Of a stretch of 64,000 nucleotides of DNA, positions 50,447 to 59,053 are shown piece by piece. Made by a program: the position numbers and the translations under genes. Under the pieces are notes generated by a model. The model was not told where the DNA came from and did no database searches. It saw only the letters and a program-made list of their open reading frames with translations. The first letter of the stretch is position 1. Every line of letters starts with the position of its first letter. Source of the stretch: Bacillus sp. WMMC1349 (GTDB taxonomy: Bacteria; Bacillota; Bacilli; Bacillales; Bacillaceae); NCBI RefSeq assembly GCF_013155385.1, contig NZ_JABJUQ010000007.1, positions 1,160,001 to 1,224,000 of the forward strand, given 5' to 3'.

Positions 50447-51189
50447 CAATTGTCCTCCTCTTCGTTTGGCAACAGGAGATCGTAAATACTGGTCAGGGAA
50501 GTAAACAGGAGATAATCAAATTCTGTGACAAGATCTTCTGATGTTAGTTTCATGACATAGTCAAAATCATGAATTGAAAAGGGAATCAAAATCATCGTTC
50601 CATTTTCTTCATAATAAACATCTTTTCGATCCAATTTTTCTTGGGCAGCAAAACGATCTTCCATGTGTTCTAGCAAGTGATCTTTGCTTTCTTCTGAATT
50701 ATATTCACATAAAGCGGCTGATATATTCATTTTTTCTGCAAATTGTGTAATGAGTTTATCAATACCTTCTGCATATGCTTCTACATCTCCATAATAAATG
50801 TGGATTGGCTCATTTTTCAATAGGTATTGAAACGTTTTTAGTCTGTTTTGATATATGTGAAGTAGGTCGTTATTTTCTTCTAGAAGGATTCTTGTGTCAA
50901 CAGCCAGTTCATTGCTTCCGATTCTTTTAAAATAGGCATTTAAGAAAATAAACGCATCTGTTAATGTGAAAAAGACAGCAACAATTAAATAGTAGAGCCA
51001 ATTTGTAAAAAGGGATTCAGGGTGTACAGTCCAATAAAGAACTGCACCGATTACATAAAGGAGATACCATGTTTTACGAATAGCAGCCGTTTTTTCTTTT
51101 AGTTTTTTTTCAAAACGCCAGACGGCTAAGACATACAAGGTTAAGGCGAGAACAATAAACCAGACTGAGAATTGATAGAATAGCAGCAT
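50446..51189 (-). CDS. spoIISA: Membrane toxin SpoIISA
   Basis: The toxin of the SpoIIS programmed-cell-death system, acting at the cytoplasmic membrane. The start at 51189 follows TGAGGGAAC and gives 247 residues (B. subtilis 248). An ATG five codons upstream lacks a good site. Three N-terminal membrane segments (about 4-22, 43-58, 66-85) are followed by a GAF-like cytosolic domain with LKNEPIHIYYGDVEAYAEGI, LDRKDVYYEENG and the conserved tail VTEFDYLLFTSLTSIYDLLL. It overlaps spoIISB and sits next to pit as in B. subtilis. Confidence 0.95.
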   Translation of the reverse strand: MLLFYQFSVWFIVLALTLYVLAVWRFEKKLKEKTAAIRKTWYLLYVIGAVLYWTVHPESLFTNWLYYLIVAVFFTLTDAFIFLNAYFKRIGSNELAVDTRILLEENNDLLHIYQNRLKTFQYLLKNEPIHIYYGDVEAYAEGIDKLITQFAEKMNISAALCEYNSEESKDHLLEHMEDRFAAQEKLDRKDVYYEENGTMILIPFSIHDFDYVMKLTSEDLVTEFDYLLFTSLTSIYDLLLPNEEEDN

Positions 51190-51257
51190 AACTTGTTCCC
51201 TCATTCCGAGAAAAATTTAGTACTATTTTTATAGTTATGCTTGCTATCTTTTGAACA

Positions 51258-51290
51258 TGAAAACTCCCATCCATTTTTTGGACGGGAGTT
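51258..51290 (-). terminator. ykaA-pit terminator
   Basis: AACTCCCATCC pairs with GGACGGGAGTT around a T-rich loop (one mismatch). On the minus strand TTTTC follows, just after the pit stop. Confidence 0.75.
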
Positions 51291-51296
51291 GGTCAA

Positions 51297-52295
51297 TTAA
51301 AAAAACAAATCAAGTATGATATAGCCAAGGGCACCAAGACCAGCTGAAATCGGAAGGGTAATCACCCATGTGACAATCATTCGTTTTGCAGTACCCCAGT
51401 TTACACCTTTTACTCGATGTGAAGCACCGACACCTAAAATAGACGAAGATATGACATGTGTTGTGCTTACCGGTAAGTGAATAATTGTTGCACCAAAGAT
51501 GATTGCCGCACCTGTCAAGTCAGCAGAAACACCATTAACAGGACGAATTTTCATAATTTTTCCGCCCACTGTTTTAATGATTTTCCATCCGCCAATAGAA
51601 GTTCCAAGCCCCATGGCTGTTGCACATGCAAACTGTACCCAGAATGGAATATCATATGAAGTGTGCATGTTGCCAGCGATTAAAGCCATCGTAATAATTC
51701 CCATCGCTTTTTGCGCGTCATTTGTTCCGTGGGTATAGGACTGAACCGCAGCCGTTAAAATTTGCACTCGGCGGAAATGCTTATTTGTTTTAGCTAGGTT
51801 GCTGTTTTTAAAAATGACTTTTACAATACTGTAGATGATGTACCCCAAAACAAATGCCAAAATTGGTGAAAAAATAAGAGCTTCGATAATTTTAATAAAT
51901 CCACTGTATTTAATTGATCCAAATCCGTCTGATGCAATAACAGCACCGGCAATTGCTCCAATGATTGCATGCGAAGAACTGCTCGGTATGCCAAAATACC
52001 ATGTTAAAAGGTTCCAAGTAATTCCGGCAATAAGAGCAGCTAATATGACAATCGATCCATTTTCTAATTTAAAGGGATCAGCAATATCGCTCGTAATCGT
52101 TTTAGCGACCCCGGTAAATGACAAGGCACCGGCGAAGTTCATCACAGCCGCCATCATGATCGCATGTCTAGGTTTTAAAGCTTTTGTCGATACCGAGGTG
52201 GCGATCGCATTTGCTGTATCATGAAAGCCATTGATAAAGTCAAATGCCAAAGCAAAAATGACAATCAATATGGTAAGTAAAAATAAAAGATCCAT
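51297..52295 (-). CDS. pit: Low-affinity inorganic phosphate transporter Pit
   Basis: A 332-residue integral membrane PiT-family (PF01384) metal-phosphate/proton symporter. The duplicated signature is visible: FDFINGFHDTANAIATSVST near the N-terminus and SYTHGTNDAQKAMGIITMAL in the second half, each at a membrane repeat. About 10 hydrophobic segments. It is downstream of the accessory gene ykaA by 12 bases. Confidence 0.95.
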   Translation of the reverse strand: MDLLFLLTILIVIFALAFDFINGFHDTANAIATSVSTKALKPRHAIMMAAVMNFAGALSFTGVAKTITSDIADPFKLENGSIVILAALIAGITWNLLTWYFGIPSSSSHAIIGAIAGAVIASDGFGSIKYSGFIKIIEALIFSPILAFVLGYIIYSIVKVIFKNSNLAKTNKHFRRVQILTAAVQSYTHGTNDAQKAMGIITMALIAGNMHTSYDIPFWVQFACATAMGLGTSIGGWKIIKTVGGKIMKIRPVNGVSADLTGAAIIFGATIIHLPVSTTHVISSSILGVGASHRVKGVNWGTAKRMIVTWVITLPISAGLGALGYIILDLFF

Positions 52296-52307
52296 TATAA
52301 TCCCTCG

Positions 52308-52925
52308 TTACGCATTTTTCATAATGATGGTTTCTAAATTGTTTGCTACACTTTGGCAAAAGTCTGCAATTTCTTCAAGTGTTTCATAAATTTCCCGGTA
52401 TTGTATGACTTTGATTGGATCTGTTTGTGTCCCAAAAAGATTTTTTAAAGATTTGCGATGCAAATTATCGCAATTGTGTTCATATTCTTTAATTTTAATG
52501 GCATGAGGTTGAATTTCATTAAGGCGGTTTTCAGCCATCAATTCAATTGTTATTAAAATTTCTTTGGCACATTCTCTAATATATCCGCTGAATTTGTCGA
52601 TATGTTCATCAGAAGAAGTAATTGAGAAAATTTCCATCATCGCAGAAAAATGCTCAATACCGTCAAGTACATCGTCAAGACTATTGGTAAGCTGAAGGAT
52701 ATCTTCACGTTCAATCGGTGTGATAAATGCTTTATTCAGCTCCTTAATCATCGTATGTACATAGTTATCTCCTTTTATTTCATACTCTTTTAAGGTATCC
52801 GCAAATTCTTTAAGGGTCGTTTGATTCTTGACTTTATAATTAACAAAGTACTCAGCCGTTTCATCTAAATTTTTTGCAATTTCCATTAAAAGCAAAGAAA
52901 ACTTGTCTTTTTTTCTTTTCAACAT
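52308..52925 (-). CDS. ykaA: Pit accessory protein YkaA (DUF47)
   Basis: A 205-residue cytoplasmic PhoU-like/DUF47 helical protein that modulates Pit transport. The start at 52925 (MLKRKKDKFSLLLMEIAKNL) follows GGAGGGTTT. Upstream in-frame codons to 53042 have no ribosome site and encode an unlikely hydrophobic extension. Motif: ITPIEREDILQLTNSLDDVLDGIE. It is the first gene of the ykaA-pit operon. Confidence 0.94.
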   Translation of the reverse strand: MLKRKKDKFSLLLMEIAKNLDETAEYFVNYKVKNQTTLKEFADTLKEYEIKGDNYVHTMIKELNKAFITPIEREDILQLTNSLDDVLDGIEHFSAMMEIFSITSSDEHIDKFSGYIRECAKEILITIELMAENRLNEIQPHAIKIKEYEHNCDNLHRKSLKNLFGTQTDPIKVIQYREIYETLEEIADFCQSVANNLETIIMKNA

Positions 52926-53115
52926 TTGAAACCCTCCATAGTTTAAATGAGACAATGCACACATCAAAATATTATATATCTTTTTGTCGAAAAAAAATAG
53001 GTGCAGTCGAAAAAAATAGATGAATTTTGAATTGTAAATCATAAAACATAAGAGGAAAACCCTGATTTAGCTGTGCTATGGGAGGATTTTTTTACAGAAA
53101 GGAGAACTATTTAAA

Positions 53116-53129
53116 TGTAAGCGTTTTCT
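53116..53129 (+). promoter_or_regulatory. Consensus cre (CcpA) site before the DUF624 gene
   Basis: TGTAAGCGTTTTCT fits the cre consensus TGWAARCGYTWNCW at every position. It lies 22 bases before the start codon, so CcpA would repress expression on preferred sugars. Confidence 0.78.
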
Positions 53130-53151
53130 AAAAGATCTGGGGAGGTCTATC

Positions 53152-53802
53152 ATGAATCATGCGTTTTGGAATGGATGTAGCCGATTTTTTGACTGGGTAT
53201 TAAGGTTAACATATTTAAATGTGCTATGGATTGGCTTCTCTTTAGGAGGACTAATCATTTTTGGATTAGCTCCAGCGACTGTTGCGATGTTTGCTGTCAC
53301 AAGGCAATGGGTGCTGGGGAGAAGGGATATTCCTGTTTTTGAAATTTTTTTCGAAACGTTTAAAAAAGAATGGGGCAAATCAAGTATTCTTGGTTTGATT
53401 CTGTTATTGATCACTTTGTTGTTATATTTTGATTTTAAAATGGCGGTCTTTTATTTGGGGGGGCAACTCGCTGTACTTAGTTTGTTTGTTAGTTTGTTTA
53501 TCATTTACAGCATTATACTCTTGTATATTTGTCCAATTTATGTCCATTATGATATGAAACAAATGGAAGTGTTAAAATCCAGTTTTATTATCGGTTTTTC
53601 CCAGCCGCTTGTTTCTGTGATGATGATACTTAGTGTAAGTGGTGTCATGTTCCTGTCTTTATTTCATTTTATATTTCTTGTCCTTTTTAGTGGCAGTGTT
53701 CTGAGTTTTATATTGACAAAACTGGCATTTCGAGCTTTTCATGCGGTTGATCATCGCCGTGAGAAAGAAAAGCAACAAGCTTTTTCAATGCGTCTAAAGT
53801 AA
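53152..53802 (+). CDS. DUF624 (YesL/YesV-type) membrane protein
   Basis: A 216-residue integral membrane protein with about five hydrophobic segments. It matches DUF624, found in plant-cell-wall sugar utilisation loci (YesL, YesV, YteU). Motif: LTYLNVLWIGFSLGGLIIFGLAPATVAMF. Biochemical function is unknown. It sits upstream of a rhamnogalacturonan lyase and behind a perfect-consensus cre site, supporting a role in pectin use. The start follows GGGGAGG. Confidence 0.86.
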   Translation: MNHAFWNGCSRFFDWVLRLTYLNVLWIGFSLGGLIIFGLAPATVAMFAVTRQWVLGRRDIPVFEIFFETFKKEWGKSSILGLILLLITLLLYFDFKMAVFYLGGQLAVLSLFVSLFIIYSIILLYICPIYVHYDMKQMEVLKSSFIIGFSQPLVSVMMILSVSGVMFLSLFHFIFLVLFSGSVLSFILTKLAFRAFHAVDHRREKEKQQAFSMRLK

Positions 53803-54027
53803 ATTCATATGTCATAATACTCAATTTTTTTAATGACTTTACACCTGTTTTTTACTTCAGTGTGTTTATTAGTCTGCCTTACCATACAAGATAGGGTTGA
53901 TTGTCATGATGGTTACTACTGATGACAACGAGTTAGCATAATTCAAAAGTATCGAAATGGATTTTGTCTGACTGAAAAACTAGACTATTAGAACTATAAA
54001 GGCTTTTGGTATACAAATAAAGGTAAA

Positions 54028-54082
54028 TTGAATATATATGGAATACATCATATAATTTGTTGTTGTGAGCGCTCACAATAAC
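54028..54082 (+). promoter_or_regulatory. Promoter and LacI-type operator of the lyase gene
   Basis: TTGAAT (54028-54033), a 17-bp spacer and TATAAT (54051-54056) form a strong SigA promoter. Overlapping the start point, GTTGTTGTGAGC (54059-54070) and GCTCACAATAAC (54071-54082) form a palindrome with one mismatch per arm. Its core TTGTGAGCGCTCACAA is LacI/GalR-like and close to cre. A LacI-family repressor or CcpA would block initiation here. Confidence 0.8.
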
Positions 54083-54109
54083 AAATTTTAATTATGAAAG
54101 GAAAATGTG

Positions 54110-55978
54110 ATGAGAGGGACAAAGTGGGTCAAATTATTCGTAGTTGTAACATTTCTAACTATTAGTCTTGTTTCGTCTTTTCAGATACAAACGAAGGCAA
54201 GGGGAGCTGAGACAGGACAGGCAAGGCAAATGGAATTGCTAAAACGCGGGCTGGTTGCTGTTAAAACGGAAAAAGGAGTGTTTCTTAGCTGGCGATTGCT
54301 CGGTACTGAGCAACCTTCTGTTTCATTTAATGTGTATCGAAACGGACGTAAACTTAACAAAACACCGATTACGTCTAGCACAAATTATCTAGATGTAAAC
54401 GGAGATCAAAAGGCAACGTATGAGGTAAGAGCTATTATAAATGGTCAGGAACAGCGGCCATCTGAAAAGGCTCACGTCTGGGGAGAACATTATCAATCTA
54501 TTCGTTTAGACAAACCAGCCGGAGGAAAAACACCTGATGGGGTACGCTATACATATAGCGCAAATGATGCAAGTGTCGGTGATCTTGATGGTGACGGTGA
54601 ATACGAAATTGTCCTTAAATGGGATCCTTCAAATTCAAAGGACAATTCAGAGAATGGGTATACAGGAGAAGTGTTTGTTGATGCTTATAAGCTAGATGGT
54701 ACACGGTTGTGGCGGATTGGTTTAGGTAAAAATATCCGTGCTGGTGCACATTATACACAATTTCTTGTCTATGATTTCGATGGCGATGGTAAAGCGGAAG
54801 TCACTATGAAGACGGCTGATGGATCGAGAGATGGAAGCGGTAAGGTAATTGGAAACGCTCATGCCGATTATGGCAATGGAAGAGGACGGATTTTGACTGG
54901 AAATGAATATTTAACAGTATTTAAAGGTGACACAGGGAAGGAGCTGGCAACCGTCAACTATGAGCCAGCGCGAGGCAAGGTAGCTAATTGGGGAGATCGA
55001 TATGGAAACAGGGTTGACCGTTTTCTCGCTTGTGTAGCATATCTCGACGGAAAAACACCAAGCATTGTGATGGCTCGTGGCTACTATGCGAAGACTGAGC
55101 TTGTTGCCTACAACTGGAGAGGTGGTAAACTAACAAAACTGTGGACGTTTGATTCCAGTACACCAGGTCATCAAAAATATGCAGGGCAAGGTAACCATAA
55201 TTTGAGTGTTCATGATGTTGACAATGATGGAAAAGACGAAATCTTGTACGGTTCAATGGCTATTGATGATAATGGCAAAGGTTTATATTCAACAGGTTTA
55301 GGTCATGGGGATGCACTGCATGTCGGAGATCTTGATCCAACAAGACCTGGCTTGGAAGTCTTTCAAGTTCATGAAGAAAAGAAATCTCCTTATGGATTAT
55401 CATTCCGTGATGCGGCAACAGGCAAAGTGATTTGGGGTGTCTGGGCTGGGAAAGATATTGGACGCGGAATGGCTGCAGACATAGATCCACGCTATCCTGG
55501 AGCTGAAGTTTGGTCATTTGATGGTCTCTATACTGCACAAGGTAAAAAGATCGGTAACCGCAGACCTGCCTCAATTAATTATGGTATTTGGTGGGATGGT
55601 GACCTTCAGCGGGAACTCCTTGATGGCAACAGGATTGAGAAATGGGATTATCAGCATGAAAGAACGAATCGTCTGCTGACAGCGGATGGGTGTTCTGCGA
55701 ATAACGGATCAAAAGAAACACCAACCCTTCAAGCAGACATTCTTGGAGACTGGCGTGAAGAGGTAATCTGGCGTACAAATGACAGCAGTGCGCTTAGAAT
55801 TTATACAACGACAAATGTGACAAGTCATCGTTTATATACGCTTATGCATGATTCCGCTTATCGTCTTGGAATTGCTTGGCAAAACATTGGTTATAACCAA
55901 CCGCCACATACTAGTTTTTATTTAGGTGAAGGCATGTCATCCCAAAAGAAACCGAACATTTATACACCTAAAAACTAG
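54110..55978 (+). CDS. yesW: Secreted rhamnogalacturonan lyase (YesW-like, PL11)
   Basis: An extracellular polysaccharide lyase that cleaves the rhamnogalacturonan-I backbone of pectin by beta-elimination. The 622-residue product (B. subtilis YesW 620) has a signal peptide of about 35 residues ending near KARGA, an N-terminal beta-sandwich (about 40-125) and an eight-bladed propeller with repeated Ca-binding loops such as DLDGDGEYEIV, DFDGDGKAEV and DVDNDGKDEIL. The ATG at 54110 is 7 bases after AAAGGA. In B. subtilis yesW lies within the yes cluster; here it stands apart beside a DUF624 gene. Confidence 0.93.
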   Translation: MRGTKWVKLFVVVTFLTISLVSSFQIQTKARGAETGQARQMELLKRGLVAVKTEKGVFLSWRLLGTEQPSVSFNVYRNGRKLNKTPITSSTNYLDVNGDQKATYEVRAIINGQEQRPSEKAHVWGEHYQSIRLDKPAGGKTPDGVRYTYSANDASVGDLDGDGEYEIVLKWDPSNSKDNSENGYTGEVFVDAYKLDGTRLWRIGLGKNIRAGAHYTQFLVYDFDGDGKAEVTMKTADGSRDGSGKVIGNAHADYGNGRGRILTGNEYLTVFKGDTGKELATVNYEPARGKVANWGDRYGNRVDRFLACVAYLDGKTPSIVMARGYYAKTELVAYNWRGGKLTKLWTFDSSTPGHQKYAGQGNHNLSVHDVDNDGKDEILYGSMAIDDNGKGLYSTGLGHGDALHVGDLDPTRPGLEVFQVHEEKKSPYGLSFRDAATGKVIWGVWAGKDIGRGMAADIDPRYPGAEVWSFDGLYTAQGKKIGNRRPASINYGIWWDGDLQRELLDGNRIEKWDYQHERTNRLLTADGCSANNGSKETPTLQADILGDWREEVIWRTNDSSALRIYTTTNVTSHRLYTLMHDSAYRLGIAWQNIGYNQPPHTSFYLGEGMSSQKKPNIYTPKN

Positions 55979-56018
55979 AACTTAAAGTTATATTTCAATT
56001 GTTAGAAACTTGAACAAA

Positions 56019-56055
56019 GCCGCCGATGATGCCTGTTGGTTATTCGGCGGCTCAT
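56019..56055 (+). terminator. Lyase gene terminator
   Basis: GCCGCCGA pairs with TCGGCGGC, followed by TCATTTT, between the convergent lyase and steT genes. Confidence 0.82.
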
Positions 56056-56062
56056 TTTAGTT

Positions 56063-57373
56063 TCAGGATTTCTTTTTCATCCAAAAATAAACGGGTAGTC
56101 CAATTAGCCCGATTAAGATCGACCATAAACAACTGTAAAAGTCAGTGATAAGGGTGCTGCAAAGGACAAAGAGAGAGCCAGCTATTGCGATAATTGGCAT
56201 GTATGGGTAAAGTGGAACACTGTACGCTCGCTTGATTCCGCTGTTACGCTTCCGCAAGATAAAGACAGCGAAAAATGCCATCACATAAAAAATATAAATC
56301 ATAAAAATCGAAATCTCTGATAACTTTTCAGGATTGCTGATCATCATCAGAATGACCGCTAAAATAATCTGAACCATAACGGCGATCCAAGGTGTATGGA
56401 ATCTTGGATGCACATGGGATATCCAACGTGAAAATGGCAGCTGTTTTTTTTCTGACATCGCAAAGATGACGCGTGGAAAAGTAAGCACTTTACCGTTTAA
56501 ACAGCCAAAAATGCTGACAATAATGCCAATTGAAATCAATTTGCCGCCGATTGAACCGAATAGTATTGTGGCAGCAGTACTTGTAGCATTTTCACCGAGT
56601 TTTACAATTTGCTCAGCCGGTAAAACGTGAAGCAGTGCGACATTGATCAATAAATAACAAGCCGTCACAATCAACAAACCGCCAGTCATCGCTTTTGGCA
56701 GCAGTTTTTCAGGGTTTTTCATTTCACCGCCAAGAGCTGTAAGGAGAATCCATCCATCATATGCAAACAGTGTTGCTAAAACCGCAGCTCCAAAGTTTTG
56801 TTCTCCGATACTGTTGCCCACTGCACTAAAGATATGCTGATCACCTTTCCAAAGACCGAAAATAATAATACAGGCAATCGGAATCAGCTTACCAATCGTT
56901 GTAATCGCCTGAACCACACCACCGTATTTTGTACCAACAATATTAATGATGCATAAAAATGCGACAGTCATGATACCAATCAGTGCAGCCCATGACTTGT
57001 CCCAAGAAAATAGATGGGTCATAAGAGAACCGAAATACAATCCGAGTGCACCAATAATGGCTGGTCCATAAATGATGATCTGTACCCATCCGCATAAAAA
57101 TCCCCAAAACTCTCCATAAATTTCTTCAAGATACGTATAAAGCCCACCTGTTTTCGGAATTTGTGTTCCAATCTCAGCGATGGTCAGCCCGCCTGCAAGT
57201 GTTAAGATTCCGCCAAGGAGCCAGGCAAATAGTGCGATCTGTGCGTTGCCAGAATAAACAAGTACACTGCCGGGTTTCATAAATACGCCAGAACCGATAA
57301 TTGTTCCTATTACAAGAGAAAGCGCAAAGAACAAGCCGATCTCTTTTTTTAGTCCATTTGCTTCTGCATTCAT
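56063..57373 (-). CDS. steT: Serine/threonine exchanger SteT
   Basis: A 436-residue APC-superfamily (LAT-type) amino acid exchanger with 12 membrane segments. B. subtilis SteT (YkbA) exchanges L-Ser and L-Thr. Features: IGTIIGSGVFMKPG in helix 1, FLCGWVQIIIYGPA in helix 3 and LFAYDGWILLTALGGEMKNP in helix 6. The start follows GGAGGCGTC. Monocistronic, next to htrA as in B. subtilis. Confidence 0.93.
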   Translation of the reverse strand: MNAEANGLKKEIGLFFALSLVIGTIIGSGVFMKPGSVLVYSGNAQIALFAWLLGGILTLAGGLTIAEIGTQIPKTGGLYTYLEEIYGEFWGFLCGWVQIIIYGPAIIGALGLYFGSLMTHLFSWDKSWAALIGIMTVAFLCIINIVGTKYGGVVQAITTIGKLIPIACIIIFGLWKGDQHIFSAVGNSIGEQNFGAAVLATLFAYDGWILLTALGGEMKNPEKLLPKAMTGGLLIVTACYLLINVALLHVLPAEQIVKLGENATSTAATILFGSIGGKLISIGIIVSIFGCLNGKVLTFPRVIFAMSEKKQLPFSRWISHVHPRFHTPWIAVMVQIILAVILMMISNPEKLSEISIFMIYIFYVMAFFAVFILRKRNSGIKRAYSVPLYPYMPIIAIAGSLFVLCSTLITDFYSCLWSILIGLIGLPVYFWMKKKS

Positions 57374-57572
57374 TGATGACGCCTCCCTAGCTGTATGAAA
57401 ATCTATTTCTATTGTAATAGCATTTTAAAAAAACAGAAATAAAATAAATTTTCTGATTTTCGTATTTATAGAATATATTAATCTCTTTTAAGCATAATCA
57501 ATTCGATTTCGCTGTTTAAAACGAACTTTATTTAATTTTTTTATGCTATTGTTTGTGTTTTTGTGAATTTGA

Positions 57573-57604
57573 AAAGGCTGTCGAAGAGCCGACAGCCTTT
57601 TTCT
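57573..57604 (-). terminator. htrA terminator
   Basis: AAAGGCTGTC pairs perfectly with GACAGCCTTT. T-rich tails occur on both sides. It lies just after the htrA stop. Confidence 0.88.
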
Positions 57605-57610
57605 AATCGA

Positions 57611-58834
57611 TTATGAAGTTGTTTCTTCTTTTTGATCAAGTGTAAGTTGTTTTGTCATAGTTTTGCCGTTTCTAATAATCGTTACCTTTACTTTATCCCC
57701 AATATTGGTGTTTTTATAGAGAATGTTTCGTAAGGTACTACCAGAATCAATATTTTTCCCATTCAGTTTGATTATACAATCGTTCTCTTGAAGACCTGCT
57801 TTATCGGCTGGGGAACCTGATTGGACTTTACGAATGTAGACACCTTTGTTTAATTGGTTAGGACCTACTCCAAGTGTTCCTGTCTGATATTGTTCAGGGA
57901 CCTGTTCAAGATCCATCATCAGGATGCCGATGAATGGACGCTCGATTTTCCCTTTAGTCAGCAGTTGTTCAGCAATTGGCTTCACATCATGGCTAGGAAT
58001 CGCAAAACCAATGCCCTCTACACCATTTTGGCTAATTTTCATACTGTTAATCCCGATGACCTCACCTGTTGAATTTAAAAGGGCTCCTCCACTATTCCCG
58101 GGGTTGATTGCTGCATCTGTTTGAATGACATGCATCTCAGTTTTACCGGCAGATGTATCGACGGGAACGGTTCGATCTACACCGCTGATGATACCTTGTG
58201 TAACAGTCCGGGAAAGCTCATTGCCGAGCGGATTACCTATCGCGATCACAGGTTCTCCAGCCCGCAGCTTTGTCGAATCTCCAAAAGTAGCAACTTTGTC
58301 TACATATTTAGCTGGAATCTCAACAATGGCAAGGTCTGTTAAAGGATCGCTACCCATCAGTTTTCCGTCTGTTTCTTTACCGTTTGCCAGAGAAACTGTC
58401 AGTTTATTTGCCCCTTCAACAACATGATTATTTGTGATGATATAGGCTTTTCCGTCTGTCTTTTTATAGATAACACCTGAACCTGACCCAGCTTTTTCCT
58501 CGTTTGAACGATCACTTTCAAAGCCGAACATATCAGCGCTTGACTGTTTTTGATAATTTGAAATACCGACGATGGTTGGTGAGACATCTTCAACCATTTC
58601 AGAAATATCCGCTGATTTGTTGAAGACTTGTTTCGTATTCAAATGAGAAGATGAGGAAGAACCTGTTGTTTGTTGTGAAACAGATGAATTTACCGGTTCA
58701 TCTTTGTGATCATTGATCATCGTTATCCCAAGAACGATGCTTCCTCCAAGGATTCCGCTGATCACCGGTGTCAGCCATGAGAAATTTCGTTTTGCCATTT
58801 TAGATTTAGGATGTTGTTCCTGATTGGTTTCCAT
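57611..58834 (-). CDS. htrA: Membrane-anchored serine protease HtrA
   Basis: A quality-control protease at the outer face of the membrane. The 407-residue product (start at 58834 after GGAGTGTGGTG; an upstream ATG at 58861 is not supported) has a short cytosolic N-terminus, one membrane anchor (about 26-46), a Ser/Thr-rich linker, a trypsin-like domain with His in ITNNHVVEGA, Asp in DPLTDLAIVEI and Ser in INPGNSGGALLN, and a C-terminal PDZ domain (about 295-395). In B. subtilis it is controlled by CssRS. No clear box was identified here. Confidence 0.94.
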   Translation of the reverse strand: METNQEQHPKSKMAKRNFSWLTPVISGILGGSIVLGITMINDHKDEPVNSSVSQQTTGSSSSSHLNTKQVFNKSADISEMVEDVSPTIVGISNYQKQSSADMFGFESDRSNEEKAGSGSGVIYKKTDGKAYIITNNHVVEGANKLTVSLANGKETDGKLMGSDPLTDLAIVEIPAKYVDKVATFGDSTKLRAGEPVIAIGNPLGNELSRTVTQGIISGVDRTVPVDTSAGKTEMHVIQTDAAINPGNSGGALLNSTGEVIGINSMKISQNGVEGIGFAIPSHDVKPIAEQLLTKGKIERPFIGILMMDLEQVPEQYQTGTLGVGPNQLNKGVYIRKVQSGSPADKAGLQENDCIIKLNGKNIDSGSTLRNILYKNTNIGDKVKVTIIRNGKTMTKQLTLDQKEETTS

Positions 58835-58970
58835 GTTCACCACACTCCTATTTATTATCATTACCTTTTATGTATCCATCATAAACCAAGAAAATGGGAA
58901 AAATGTGAAAACAATATGGTGAATTGTCAAAAAAAATAAAGTTGGCAAATTCCATTTTTGTCAATAATTA

Positions 58971-59021
58971 TTGCAATGAACGCAAATTTTTAATATAATT
59001 TGTTGGAATATTCTTAAAATA
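58971..59021 (+). promoter_or_regulatory. dpp promoter with CodY-type box
   Basis: TTGCAA (58971-58976), a 17-bp spacer and TATAAT (58994-58999) form a strong SigA promoter. AATATTCTTAAAATA (59007-59021), at the start point, matches the CodY consensus AATTTTCWGAAAATT at 12 of 15 positions. This agrees with the known CodY repression of dpp in B. subtilis. Confidence 0.78.
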
Positions 59022-59053
59022 ATAAAAAATTTGAGAGGTTTAGGGGGATGTTG

